A stretch of 6,595 nt of DNA from Phycisphaeraceae bacterium (GTDB taxonomy: Bacteria; Planctomycetota; Phycisphaerae; Phycisphaerales; Phycisphaeraceae). Below the pieces are notes generated by a model. It saw only the letters and a list, made by a program, of their open reading frames with translations. It did no database searches and had not been told where the DNA came from. Positions 1 through 6,433 of the stretch are shown piece after piece (the first letter of the stretch is position 1; each line of letters starts with the position of its first letter). The stretch lies in the NCBI GenBank assembly GCA_028281215.1, contig JANQKH010000903.1:1-6595 (forward strand), read 5' to 3'. The translations under genes were made by a program, and so were the position numbers.

Positions 1-1
1 G

Positions 2-2113
2 CTCGGCTGCGCGGTGTGTCACGATCACAAGTTCGATCCCATCGCGCAGAAGGATTTCTATTCGCTATTCGCCTTCTTCAACAGCCTGGACGCCAACCCG
101 CTCGACGGCAACCGCAAAGACCACGCGCCGGTGATCAAGGTCGCGACGCCGGAGCAGAAAGCGCAGTTGGCGGCCGCCCGATCGAAGAAGGCGCAGCTTC
201 AACAACAGATCAAATCGCGACTGGCAGAAATCGATTACAAGGAACCGCCCGCGTCTACCGTCAAGGTCAAACAGCCGACTCAACATCAGGACTATGTCTG
301 GATCGACGACGCGGTACCTGCCGGCGTCAAGGCCGAAGGCGGCTGGAAGTTTGTTTCCAACATCAAACACTCGGGCGCCACAGCAAGCGTTCGCACAGCC
401 AAGGGGATGAGCCAACACTTTTTCTCCGGCGCGTCGTCGCCATTGATCGTGGGCAAAGGCGACAAACTTTTCGCGCATGTTTACATCGATCCGAAGAATC
501 CCCCACGGCAAATTATGCTTCAATGGCATGCCGGTCAGTGGGCGCATCGCGCATACTGGGGCGGCAACCTAATCGATTGGGGCCGCGACGGTTCCTCCGA
601 GCGCCGTCATATGGGCAAACTACCTGAGGCCGGCAAGTGGGTGCGGCTGGAAGTCGATGCAGCTCACGTAGGGTTGAATCCCGGTGCCAAGATCAATGGC
701 TGGGCGTTCACACAGTTCGACGGCACCGTCTACTGGGACACCGCAGGTATTGTGACCATGACGCCTCAGCAAGGTCCCGCCTTTGACGCCAACTCACTGG
801 CAAGTTGGTCTGCGGCACAACGCCGCGCGGGTAAACCAAATCTGCCGGCCAACGTCCTCGCGGCCATCAAACACGATCCTGCCAAGCGATCCGCTCAGCA
901 GAAGCAGGTCATTCGCGAACACTTTCTCGCACGCGTTTACCCCAAAACGAAACCCGTGCTGGCGCCGTTGGTCCAGCAGACGCTAGCAATTGACAAACAG
1001 GTCGCAGCGATTGAAAAAGCAATGCCGACCACGCTGATCTGGAAAGAGCGCGCGCAGCCGAAGCAAGCCTTTGTACTCAATCGAGGTGAGTACGATCAGA
1101 AGGCCGACCCGGTGACCCGCGCCACGCCGGCTTCGCTTCCCGCTATGAAAAAAGAGTGGCCTGCGGATCGGCTCGGCCTGGCGTATTGGTTGACTGACCC
1201 GTCGCACCCGTTGACCGCTCGCGTGACCGTCAACCGGTTCTGGCAACAGTGCTTCGGTGTGGGCCTGGTGGAATCGTCGGAAGACTTTGGCAGTCAGGGC
1301 ACGCCGCCGAGCCATCCGCAGTTGCTCGACTGGCTGGCAGTCGACTTCGTAAAGTCCGACTGGGACGTCAAGCGGATGATGAAACAGTTGGTGATGTCCG
1401 CGGCGTTCCGCCAGTCGGCGCGGGTATCGCCGGACAGTTACCGTCTTGATCCACAGAATCGTTTGCTGGCGCGCGGACCACGCTTCCGCTTGGATGCTGA
1501 GATGATTCGCGATCAGGCGCTGGCGGCGAGCGGCCTGCTCAGCCGGAAGATCGGCGGGCCGAGCGTCAAGCCGCCACAGCCGCTTGGGTTGTGGTTCGCC
1601 GTCGGATACTCCGGCAGCAACACCGTTCGATTCAAGAAAGATGTCGGGCCGGACAAGGTGTACCGCCGAAGTGTTTATACCTTCTGGAAACGCACCAGTC
1701 CGCCACCCCAGATGGATATTTTTGACGCGCCCTCGCGCGAAGACTGCCGCGTGCGTCGTGAACGCACCAACACGCCAATGCAGGCGCTGATGTTGATGAA
1801 CGACCCGCAATATGTGGAAGCGGCTCGGGTGCTGGCTACACGCACCTTGAAGCACGGCGGCACACAACCGCAGGCGCGCGTGAAATTCATGTTCGAACTG
1901 GTGACCGGGACATCGCCAAGCCAGGCCGACGTCACCGACGTGCTTGATGCACTGGAAGGCCATCTGTCGGAATTCAAGCAAGACCCTGCGGCCGCGAAAC
2001 AACTGATCGCCGTCGGTGAATCGAAACCGGACGCCACGCTTGACCCATCGGAACTGGCAGCCTGGACGTTGACGGCCAATTTGATTTTGAATCTCGACGC
2101 GAGTCTGAACTAA
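2..2113 (+). CDS. PSCyt2/PSD1 (DUF1549-DUF1553) cytochrome-like protein, 5' truncated
   Basis: The reading frame is open from the first complete codon (base 2) to TAA at 2111-2113, so the true start lies left of the window. Numbering from that codon (703 residues), the protein opens with CAVCHDHKFDP at 3-13, the end of a DUF1549/PSCyt2 domain with a CxxCH haem-c type motif. A charged, Ala/Gln/Lys-rich, possibly coiled-coil stretch follows at about 51-77. A Trp- and Gly-rich beta-type segment at about 97-252 resembles the LamG-like or jelly-roll inserts seen in this family. DUF1553/PSD1 fills about 388 to the end, with recognisable VNRFWQQCFG (410-419), the RRSVYTFWKRTSPPPQMDIF stretch (555-574) and RTNTPMQALMLMND (588-601), and it ends with the usual LNLD tail. 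Family members are exported and almost always precede a DUF1501 gene, as here. Their biochemical role is not established; haem binding and a part in periplasmic carbohydrate use have been proposed. The family call is secure; function is unknown. Confidence 0.95.
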   Translation, partial: LGCAVCHDHKFDPIAQKDFYSLFAFFNSLDANPLDGNRKDHAPVIKVATPEQKAQLAAARSKKAQLQQQIKSRLAEIDYKEPPASTVKVKQPTQHQDYVWIDDAVPAGVKAEGGWKFVSNIKHSGATASVRTAKGMSQHFFSGASSPLIVGKGDKLFAHVYIDPKNPPRQIMLQWHAGQWAHRAYWGGNLIDWGRDGSSERRHMGKLPEAGKWVRLEVDAAHVGLNPGAKINGWAFTQFDGTVYWDTAGIVTMTPQQGPAFDANSLASWSAAQRRAGKPNLPANVLAAIKHDPAKRSAQQKQVIREHFLARVYPKTKPVLAPLVQQTLAIDKQVAAIEKAMPTTLIWKERAQPKQAFVLNRGEYDQKADPVTRATPASLPAMKKEWPADRLGLAYWLTDPSHPLTARVTVNRFWQQCFGVGLVESSEDFGSQGTPPSHPQLLDWLAVDFVKSDWDVKRMMKQLVMSAAFRQSARVSPDSYRLDPQNRLLARGPRFRLDAEMIRDQALAASGLLSRKIGGPSVKPPQPLGLWFAVGYSGSNTVRFKKDVGPDKVYRRSVYTFWKRTSPPPQMDIFDAPSREDCRVRRERTNTPMQALMLMNDPQYVEAARVLATRTLKHGGTQPQARVKFMFELVTGTSPSQADVTDVLDALEGHLSEFKQDPAAAKQLIAVGESKPDATLDPSELAAWTLTANLILNLDASLN

Positions 2114-2133
2114 CACTTTTGAAAGTGAACACC

Positions 2134-3603
2134 ATGGACCCGTTGCAGGAATACATTCAACTGGAAACACGTCGTCAGTTCTTTCGCCGCGGCGCGATGG
2201 GGCTGGGGGCGGCCGCGTTGTCGACCATGATGATGCAAGGCGCACCGTCGGCATCGGCGGCGACGCCGGGCACGAACATCGGCGGTCGGCCCGACCTGCC
2301 GCACGCGGCACCGAAAGCCAAGCGGGCAATTTATCTGTTCATGTCCGGCGCGCCGTCGCAGATCGATCTGTTCGATCACAAGCCGGAGATGGCGAAGCTG
2401 TTCGACAAAGACCTGCCCGACTCCATCCGCAAGGGTCAGCGTTTGACGACGATGACATCGGGGCAAAAGCGATTCCCGATCGCACCGTCGATTTACAAGT
2501 TCGCCAAGCATGGCAAGTGCGGGATGGAACTGAGCGAACTGCTGCCCTATCACGCGAAGATGGCCGACGACATTGCCCTGATGCGCAGCGTCAACACCGA
2601 AGCAATCAACCACGATCCGGCGATCACTTACATTCAGACCGGCCATCAGATTCCCGGTCGGCCGAGCCTTGGCGCGTGGCTTAGTTACGGCCTCGGCAGC
2701 ATGAATGACGATCTGCCCGCCTTCATGGTGATGAATGCGACATGGACCGCCAAACGCGACGCCCAGGCGTTGTATAACCGCCTCTGGGGCGCGGGGTTTC
2801 TACCAAGTAAATATGCAGGCGTCATGCTCCGCCGGTCGGGTGATCCGGTTTTATTCCTGAAAGATCCACCCGGCGTGTCCCGGCAGGCTCGTCAGCGCAT
2901 GCTGCAAACCCTCATTCGCATCAACAAACGCCTTCACGCCGAGGTCGGTGATCCGGAAATCATGAACCGCATCGCGCAATACGAGATGGCGTTCCGTATG
3001 CAGACCTCCGTGCCTGATCTGGTTGACATTAACGACGAGCCGAAACACATTCTCGACATGTACGGTCCCGACGTGCACAAACCCGGTACATTCGCCCGCA
3101 GTTGCCTGCTCGCCCGACGCATGATGGAACGCAATGTCCGCCTCGTGCAGATCTTCCATCGCGGCTGGGACCAACATGGCAACCTGACCGGCGACCTGCC
3201 CAAGCAGGCCAAGGATGTGGACCAACCCAGTTGGGCACTCGTGCAGGATTTAAAACAGCGCGGTCTGCTCGATGACACACTTGTCATCTGGGGCGGTGAG
3301 TTCGGCAGAACCATTTACTGCCAGGGCAAACTCACGCGACAGAACTACGGCCGCGACCACCATCCCCGCTGCTTCCCCATCTGGATGGCCGGCGCCGGTG
3401 TCAAGGGCGGCACGATCTATGGCGAAACCGACGACTTCTCGTACAACGTCGTCAAGGATCCGGTCCACATCAATGACCTGAACGCCACCATCCTGAATCA
3501 ACTTGGCATCAACCATGAACGATTGAGCGTCAAACACCAAGGATTGGATGTGCGTTTGACCGGTGTGGAGCCGGCGCACGTGATCAAGGGCATTCTTGCG
3601 TGA
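2134..3603 (+). CDS. DUF1501 family protein with Tat signal (sulfatase/phosphatase-like fold)
   Basis: This 489-residue DUF1501 protein starts 20 nt after the PSD1 stop and is very likely co-transcribed with it. The N-terminus has a clear twin-arginine signal, TRRQFFRRG at residues 12-20, followed by a small hydrophobic stretch and an Ala-rich cleavage region near 38-43, so export of the folded protein is expected. DUF1501 belongs to the alkaline phosphatase/sulfatase-like superfamily. Visible family blocks are FMSGAPSQIDLFDHKP (69-84), NHDPA (159-163), WDQHGN (345-350), GGEFGRT (387-393) and GRDHHP (406-411); the last three are rich in potential metal ligands. No substrate is known. I chose ATG 2134 because it gives a normal short Tat n-region. 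GTG 2125 and TTG 2119 are in-frame alternatives adding 3 and 5 residues. The Shine-Dalgarno is weak (GAAAG at 2121-2125), which fits translational coupling to the upstream gene. The last bases may overlap a small downstream ORF (GTGA at 3600-3603). Confidence 0.95.
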   Translation: MDPLQEYIQLETRRQFFRRGAMGLGAAALSTMMMQGAPSASAATPGTNIGGRPDLPHAAPKAKRAIYLFMSGAPSQIDLFDHKPEMAKLFDKDLPDSIRKGQRLTTMTSGQKRFPIAPSIYKFAKHGKCGMELSELLPYHAKMADDIALMRSVNTEAINHDPAITYIQTGHQIPGRPSLGAWLSYGLGSMNDDLPAFMVMNATWTAKRDAQALYNRLWGAGFLPSKYAGVMLRRSGDPVLFLKDPPGVSRQARQRMLQTLIRINKRLHAEVGDPEIMNRIAQYEMAFRMQTSVPDLVDINDEPKHILDMYGPDVHKPGTFARSCLLARRMMERNVRLVQIFHRGWDQHGNLTGDLPKQAKDVDQPSWALVQDLKQRGLLDDTLVIWGGEFGRTIYCQGKLTRQNYGRDHHPRCFPIWMAGAGVKGGTIYGETDDFSYNVVKDPVHINDLNATILNQLGINHERLSVKHQGLDVRLTGVEPAHVIKGILA

Positions 3604-3710
3604 CAGCGTTGACCATGTGTCGGAACCTTGATGTGTTTCAATCGTTGCATCCGGCACAAACGGAACACAACAAGCCGCACAAGATTCAGATAACCTTTGG
3701 CGACCCCTGA
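3600..3710 (+). CDS. Candidate small leader ORF, 36 codons
   Basis: A small ORF begins on GTG at 3600-3602, overlapping the DUF1501 stop by the GTGA arrangement typical of translationally coupled genes, and ends at TGA 3708-3710. An AAGGG sequence (3586-3590) lies 9 nt before the GTG and could serve as its Shine-Dalgarno. An internal ATG at 3615 would give a 31-residue product but has no visible ribosome-binding site. The peptide is polar, with no signal sequence or membrane segment, and I recognise no family. Its stop overlaps the ATG of a 10-codon ORF (TGATG, 3708-3712). I list it because of the two overlaps and its position in the leader of the PEP-CTERM gene. An ORF this short can arise by chance in GC-rich DNA, so confidence is low. 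Confidence 0.25.
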   Translation: MTALTMCRNLDVFQSLHPAQTEHNKPHKIQITFGDP

Positions 3711-3742
3711 TGCCCGTTCCAAACGTCGATGACCTCCCATAG
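3710..3742 (+). CDS. Candidate 10-codon leader peptide reading through an anti-Shine-Dalgarno arm
   Basis: ATG at 3710-3712 opens a ten-residue ORF (MPVPNVDDLP) that stops at TAG 3740-3742. Its start overlaps the stop of the preceding small ORF by one base (TGATG), and I see no Shine-Dalgarno of its own, so it would depend on re-initiation. Its last codons GAC-CTC-CCA contain the ACCTCCCA arm (3732-3739) that can pair with the Shine-Dalgarno of the PEP-CTERM gene. A ribosome terminating here would cover that arm. The placement is what a leader peptide controlling the downstream site would need, but the ORF is tiny and could be coincidental. Confidence 0.22.
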   Translation: MPVPNVDDLP

Positions 3743-3785
3743 CCTTTGCGCGAAGGCAGACACTTGGGAGGTTCAAAATGCGACG
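3724..3785 (+). promoter_or_regulatory. Nested stem-loop sequestering the Shine-Dalgarno of the PEP-CTERM gene
   Basis: The ribosome-binding site of the gene at 3778 is GGGAGG (3766-3771), 6 nt before the ATG. It lies inside TGGGAGGT (3765-3772), the exact reverse complement of ACCTCCCA (3732-3739), giving an 8-bp perfect stem with a possible extra G-T pair (3731/3773). The 25-nt loop holds its own hairpin, GCCTT (3742-3746) with AAGGC (3753-3757), extendable by a T-G pair around a GCGC loop. A third helix, CGTCG (3724-3728) with CGACG (3781-3785), would close outside and leave the start codon in an internal loop. Pairing of this kind blocks 30S binding in thermosensors, riboswitches and leader-peptide systems. 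The complementarity is directly visible; folding energy was not computed and the regulatory role is inferred. I recognise no known riboswitch class. Confidence 0.55.
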
Positions 3786-4599
3786 CCTGTTTTTGCTGAT
3801 TCCCGTTCTTCTGTTGTGCCTTGGGACAACTCAATCCACATTCGCCGTCACGGTTGATTTCGAATCGCTCCAACACGGCGAGATCGTCACACAACAGTTT
3901 GAGACTTCGGACGGCCTGACGATTGAGGTCGTCAACTTTACCGGACCGGACGCGGCGATCGTGTTTGACTCCAATCGCCGCCGCACAGCTGACCGAGACC
4001 TGGAATCGCCGTTCGTGCAAGGCAATCTCGCGCCGACCTCCAGCCTGGGCAACCTGCTGATCATCGCGGAGAATCTGCGTGATCACAACAACGATGGTCT
4101 GGTCGACTCGCCGGACGATGAAGGTTCGCGGCCAGCGGGCGTCATCTCCTTCGCCTTTGACGACGCACTCGCCTCATTTGGGTTCGACCTGATTGATGTG
4201 GAAGGTCCAAGCGAGTTCGGCGCCGACAGCGGATTCGTCGCCACCTTCTTTTCCGACTCAACGGAACTGGCGCGTGTCGGGTTTGGCAGCTTTGTTGATC
4301 CGCAGTCCAACTTCTTCGACCCCACGGTCGTCTTCGGCGACAACTCCGCCAACCGCATCGATCCGATCACCGCCGAGACGCTCGGCATCAATCCATTCAA
4401 TCGGGTGGACGTGAACTTCGGTGGTTCAGCCGCGATCGACAACATTCGTTACGAATTCGCACTTGAACCGCCGCAGTCACAGCCGCCGGTCGTTCAACCG
4501 GTGCAGACGTCTGAGATTCCCGAGCCGGCGTCTTGGTTGGTTCTATCGGCGGCCGCCTGTCTCGCGATGGGGCAGCGTCATCGCCGTTCACGGACATAG
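3778..4599 (+). CDS. PEP-CTERM sorting domain-containing secreted protein
   Basis: This 273-residue exported protein has a signal peptide (MRRLFLLIPVLLLCLG, with likely cleavage after TFA near residue 23) and a C-terminal PEP-CTERM signal: EIPEP (246-250), a hydrophobic segment at about 252-264 (WLVLSAAACLAMG) and a basic tail (RHRRSRT, 267-273). Such tails are recognised and cleaved by an exosortase, and the mature proteins are typically linked to the surface or extracellular polysaccharide. No exosortase is in the window. Between the signals lies a beta-rich domain opening with VDFESLQHG and containing a calcium-loop-like DHNNDGLVD (102-110), like the lectin- or jelly-roll-type domains common in this class. 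A Pro/Gln linker (about 230-245) precedes the sorting signal. ATG 3778 is secure: it has a strong GGGAGG, and the frame upstream reaches a stop at 3730-3732 without another start. That Shine-Dalgarno sits in an inverted repeat, so translation is probably regulated. Confidence 0.9.
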   Translation: MRRLFLLIPVLLLCLGTTQSTFAVTVDFESLQHGEIVTQQFETSDGLTIEVVNFTGPDAAIVFDSNRRRTADRDLESPFVQGNLAPTSSLGNLLIIAENLRDHNNDGLVDSPDDEGSRPAGVISFAFDDALASFGFDLIDVEGPSEFGADSGFVATFFSDSTELARVGFGSFVDPQSNFFDPTVVFGDNSANRIDPITAETLGINPFNRVDVNFGGSAAIDNIRYEFALEPPQSQPPVVQPVQTSEIPEPASWLVLSAAACLAMGQRHRRSRT

Positions 4600-4608
4600 A
4601 AATCAAGT

Positions 4609-4635
4609 TAGCGCCTAGCGACGTGAGGCACGCTA
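4609..4635 (+). repeat. Imperfect inverted repeat in the 4600-4673 gap
   Basis: TAGCG-CCT (4609-4616) can pair with AGG-ca-CGCTA (4626-4635), giving 5 plus 3 pairs around a 2-nt bulge and a 9-nt loop. TAGCG also occurs a second time at 4616-4620, which could compete for the same CGCTA partner. The element begins 10 nt after the PEP-CTERM stop, so a role as a 3' end stabiliser or terminator is possible. It is not followed by a T-run and so does not look like a standard intrinsic terminator. It could equally be an operator next to the start region of the downstream gene. Confidence 0.25.
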
Positions 4636-4673
4636 TGATGGTGGCACTCCTGCACCACCTGAAAGGTTCCGTC

Positions 4674-5612
4674 ATGCGCCGATTGTCCGCCACCCTCCTG
4701 TTTGCCACCCTCACAGCCGGTTTGTTTGCTTCGTCTGTCAACGCCGCCGAGGTGAAAGCCAAGATCGATGTGCCGAAGGACGCCGATGTCAAGCTTGATT
4801 TGAGCAAAGCCAAGATCCAGTTGACGATGTCGGTCAAGCGTGAACCGATTCCCTTCCCCGCGAACTTCGCTCAAATGTCCAATGACGAAAAGCGCGCCTG
4901 GTATCAGAAGTTTCTGGCGTCGGATGAAGGCAAGGCGTACTCCAAACGTATGCAGGAAGCGTTCGCCAATCGCAAGAACTACACACTGAAAGCAGACAAG
5001 GACGGCAACGTCGTCGCCAAGGACGTGGCGCCGGGTAATTACACGTTGACCGTTCAGTTCTTCAAAGGCGATAACCCGACGCGCGGCACCGACCCGATCG
5101 CCGACGGCTACACCCGTCTTTCGGTCGCCGACCAACCGGTCGACGCCGGCAAGGTGAAGATCAACATCCGCCGATCAGTGAACGTCGGCGACGTCGCGCC
5201 CGACTTTGACGTCAAAACCGTAGACGGCAAACCGCTCAAGCTCAGCGACCATCGCGGCAAGTATGTGCTCGTCGATTTCTGGGCGGTCTGGTGCGGCCCA
5301 TGCCGCGGTGAAACGCCAAACCTCAAAGCCACATATGACGCTTACAAATCCAACTCCCGGTTCGCGATGATCGGTTTGAGTCTCGACCGCGAAACCAAGG
5401 CGCCGATCGATTACGCCAAGAAGAACGACCTCGGTTGGATTCAAGGCTTCCTCGGCAACTGGAGTGACGACAAAGTCACCAAGGCGTACGGCGTGCGCGG
5501 TATCCCGTCGATCTGGCTGATCGGTCCTGACGGTAAAGTTGTCGCCAAGGGGCTGCGCGGCTCGAACATCAAAGCCACCGTCGCCAAATACATGGACAAG
5601 CTTCCCGATTGA
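4674..5612 (+). CDS. TlpA-like thiol-disulfide oxidoreductase with N-terminal beta domain
   Basis: The product is a 312-residue exported protein. A signal peptide (MRRLSATLLFATLTAGLFAS, likely cut after VNAA near residue 25) is followed by a region of about 140 residues ending in a carboxypeptidase-regulatory-like motif, VVAKDVAPGNYTLTVQF (113-129). A TlpA/AhpC-TSA thioredoxin domain runs from about 169 to the end: VGDVAPDFDV (171-180), catalytic FWAVWCGPC (202-210; Cys207 and Cys210) and the cis-proline loop GIPS (Pro278). These proteins reduce or exchange periplasmic disulfides, for example in cytochrome c apoprotein maturation; the substrate here cannot be told. ATG 4674 has AAAGG (4662-4666) 7 nt upstream and gives a textbook signal peptide. 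An in-frame ATG at 4635 with GAGG (4625-4628) 6 nt upstream would add 13 residues and cannot be excluded. It lies 74 nt after the PEP-CTERM stop, so it could be a separate transcript or a read-through one. Confidence 0.93.
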   Translation: MRRLSATLLFATLTAGLFASSVNAAEVKAKIDVPKDADVKLDLSKAKIQLTMSVKREPIPFPANFAQMSNDEKRAWYQKFLASDEGKAYSKRMQEAFANRKNYTLKADKDGNVVAKDVAPGNYTLTVQFFKGDNPTRGTDPIADGYTRLSVADQPVDAGKVKINIRRSVNVGDVAPDFDVKTVDGKPLKLSDHRGKYVLVDFWAVWCGPCRGETPNLKATYDAYKSNSRFAMIGLSLDRETKAPIDYAKKNDLGWIQGFLGNWSDDKVTKAYGVRGIPSIWLIGPDGKVVAKGLRGSNIKATVAKYMDKLPD

Positions 5613-5671
5613 TGTCCGCAACGGCTTGCTCTGTCAATTGAATGAACACCATTGAATCTGGGTGTCGCGGC

Positions 5672-6427
5672 TCACTCCTTCGGCGGTTGAACTTCCGACG
5701 GTTTGAATCGCGGCCCCCAGATTTTTTCCATCAGTTCAAAGGCGGTCGGATCGAATTGTTTCAGTTCGCCGTAGACAAACGGGTAATAGTCGTTCACCCA
5801 TAAATAGGCTTCAGTGCACTCGGCAAAGTATTCCTTGTGGTTACCGATGCCGTAGTGGCGCATGAAATAGCCTTTGTCACGCATGATCTTCTCGTACTTG
5901 CCGCTCTTCTTGGCGGCGCTGTACGCAGCGATGATGCGCGGTTCGTCCCAGCCGAGCACCTGGTCGTGATAGGCGTGCGCCAACTCGTGCAACAGCGTGT
6001 TGACCGGGCGATTTCGCCACGCCAGAAACTCCTCGATCTTGGCGATCTCGATCGTGCCGGTCTTGTCCGGGTTGTAGCCGTGCGCGATCAGCCATTGCTT
6101 GTTGTTGTGATATTGCGTGCGCCGGGGGAAGTTGTGCTCAACCCAGATTTCCACCTTGCGCAGTTTCTTCATTTTGTCCGGTTTGATCAGCGGGGTGAGC
6201 AAACGCAATTGCGAACGCACTTCGTCCAGCACTTCCTTCGTCTTTTCCGGATGCGATTTGAGCCGATGGGAAACGCGGATCGTAAAGCCTTCGATCTTCT
6301 TCACTTCATATGTATCCGTCGCGTCGTTCGGCGGGCGGTACTTGTGCTTCTTCTCCTCGCCCAAACTGATCTGGGGCGTGAACAAAGTTGTCAACAGAAC
6401 GGCGATGGTGCAGGTGATGGTTTTCAT
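5672..6427 (-). CDS. Secreted zincin-type metallopeptidase (HExxH), ATLF/M34-like
   Basis: The 251-residue protein starts with a signal peptide (MKTITCTIAVLLTTLF, likely cleaved near SLG at 21-23) followed by a Lys/Glu-rich segment. The core motif is LLHELAHAYHDQ (145-156), with zinc ligands His147 and His151 and catalytic Glu148. Downstream, KEYFAECTEAYL (198-209) offers Glu199 or Glu203 as third ligand, a spacing and pattern reminiscent of the anthrax lethal-factor-like (ATLF, M34) gluzincins. The C-terminus is short and Pro/Lys-rich. The substrate is unknown; a periplasmic or extracellular peptidase is the likeliest role. ATG 6427 is preferred. GTG 6433 is in frame two codons earlier, but neither has a properly spaced Shine-Dalgarno. 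It runs convergently to the TlpA-like gene, with 59 nt between the stops. Confidence 0.85.
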   Translation of the reverse strand: MKTITCTIAVLLTTLFTPQISLGEEKKHKYRPPNDATDTYEVKKIEGFTIRVSHRLKSHPEKTKEVLDEVRSQLRLLTPLIKPDKMKKLRKVEIWVEHNFPRRTQYHNNKQWLIAHGYNPDKTGTIEIAKIEEFLAWRNRPVNTLLHELAHAYHDQVLGWDEPRIIAAYSAAKKSGKYEKIMRDKGYFMRHYGIGNHKEYFAECTEAYLWVNDYYPFVYGELKQFDPTAFELMEKIWGPRFKPSEVQPPKE

Positions 6428-6433
6428 TTCCAC

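Noticed and set aside
2114..2127. CACTTT-TG-AAAGTG inverted repeat between the PSD1 and DUF1501 genes
   Set aside because: It is only 6 bp with a 2-nt spacer inside a 20-nt gap; too short to support a terminator or operator.
983..2329. Long open frame (448 codons) on the minus strand
   Set aside because: It lies antisense to the strongly conserved DUF1553 and DUF1501 coding regions, shows no recognisable domain, and reflects GC-rich codon bias.
3609..3637. TTGACC as a possible -35 box upstream of the PEP-CTERM gene
   Set aside because: The hexamer 17 nt downstream (TGTGTT) is a poor -10, so no promoter is supported; a GATAAC at 3689 also lacks a -35 partner.
3699..3714. GG...GC pair resembling a sigma-54 promoter, considered because some PEP-CTERM genes are sigma-54 controlled
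   Set aside because: The spacing between GG and GC is one base too long and the flanking consensus is absent.
3250..4086. Minus-strand open frame spanning the DUF1501 end, the leader region and the PEP-CTERM start
   Set aside because: It overlaps two clear plus-strand genes and has no recognisable motifs; it is probably a shadow frame.
4640..4659. GGTGG/CCACC hairpin just before the TlpA-like start
   Set aside because: A five-pair stem with a 10-nt loop and no T-run; it does not cover the ribosome-binding site and is easily explained by chance.
5646..5665. ACACC/GGTGT stem in the convergent gap, considered as a bidirectional terminator
   Set aside because: Only 5 bp with a 10-nt loop and no T-tract on either strand.
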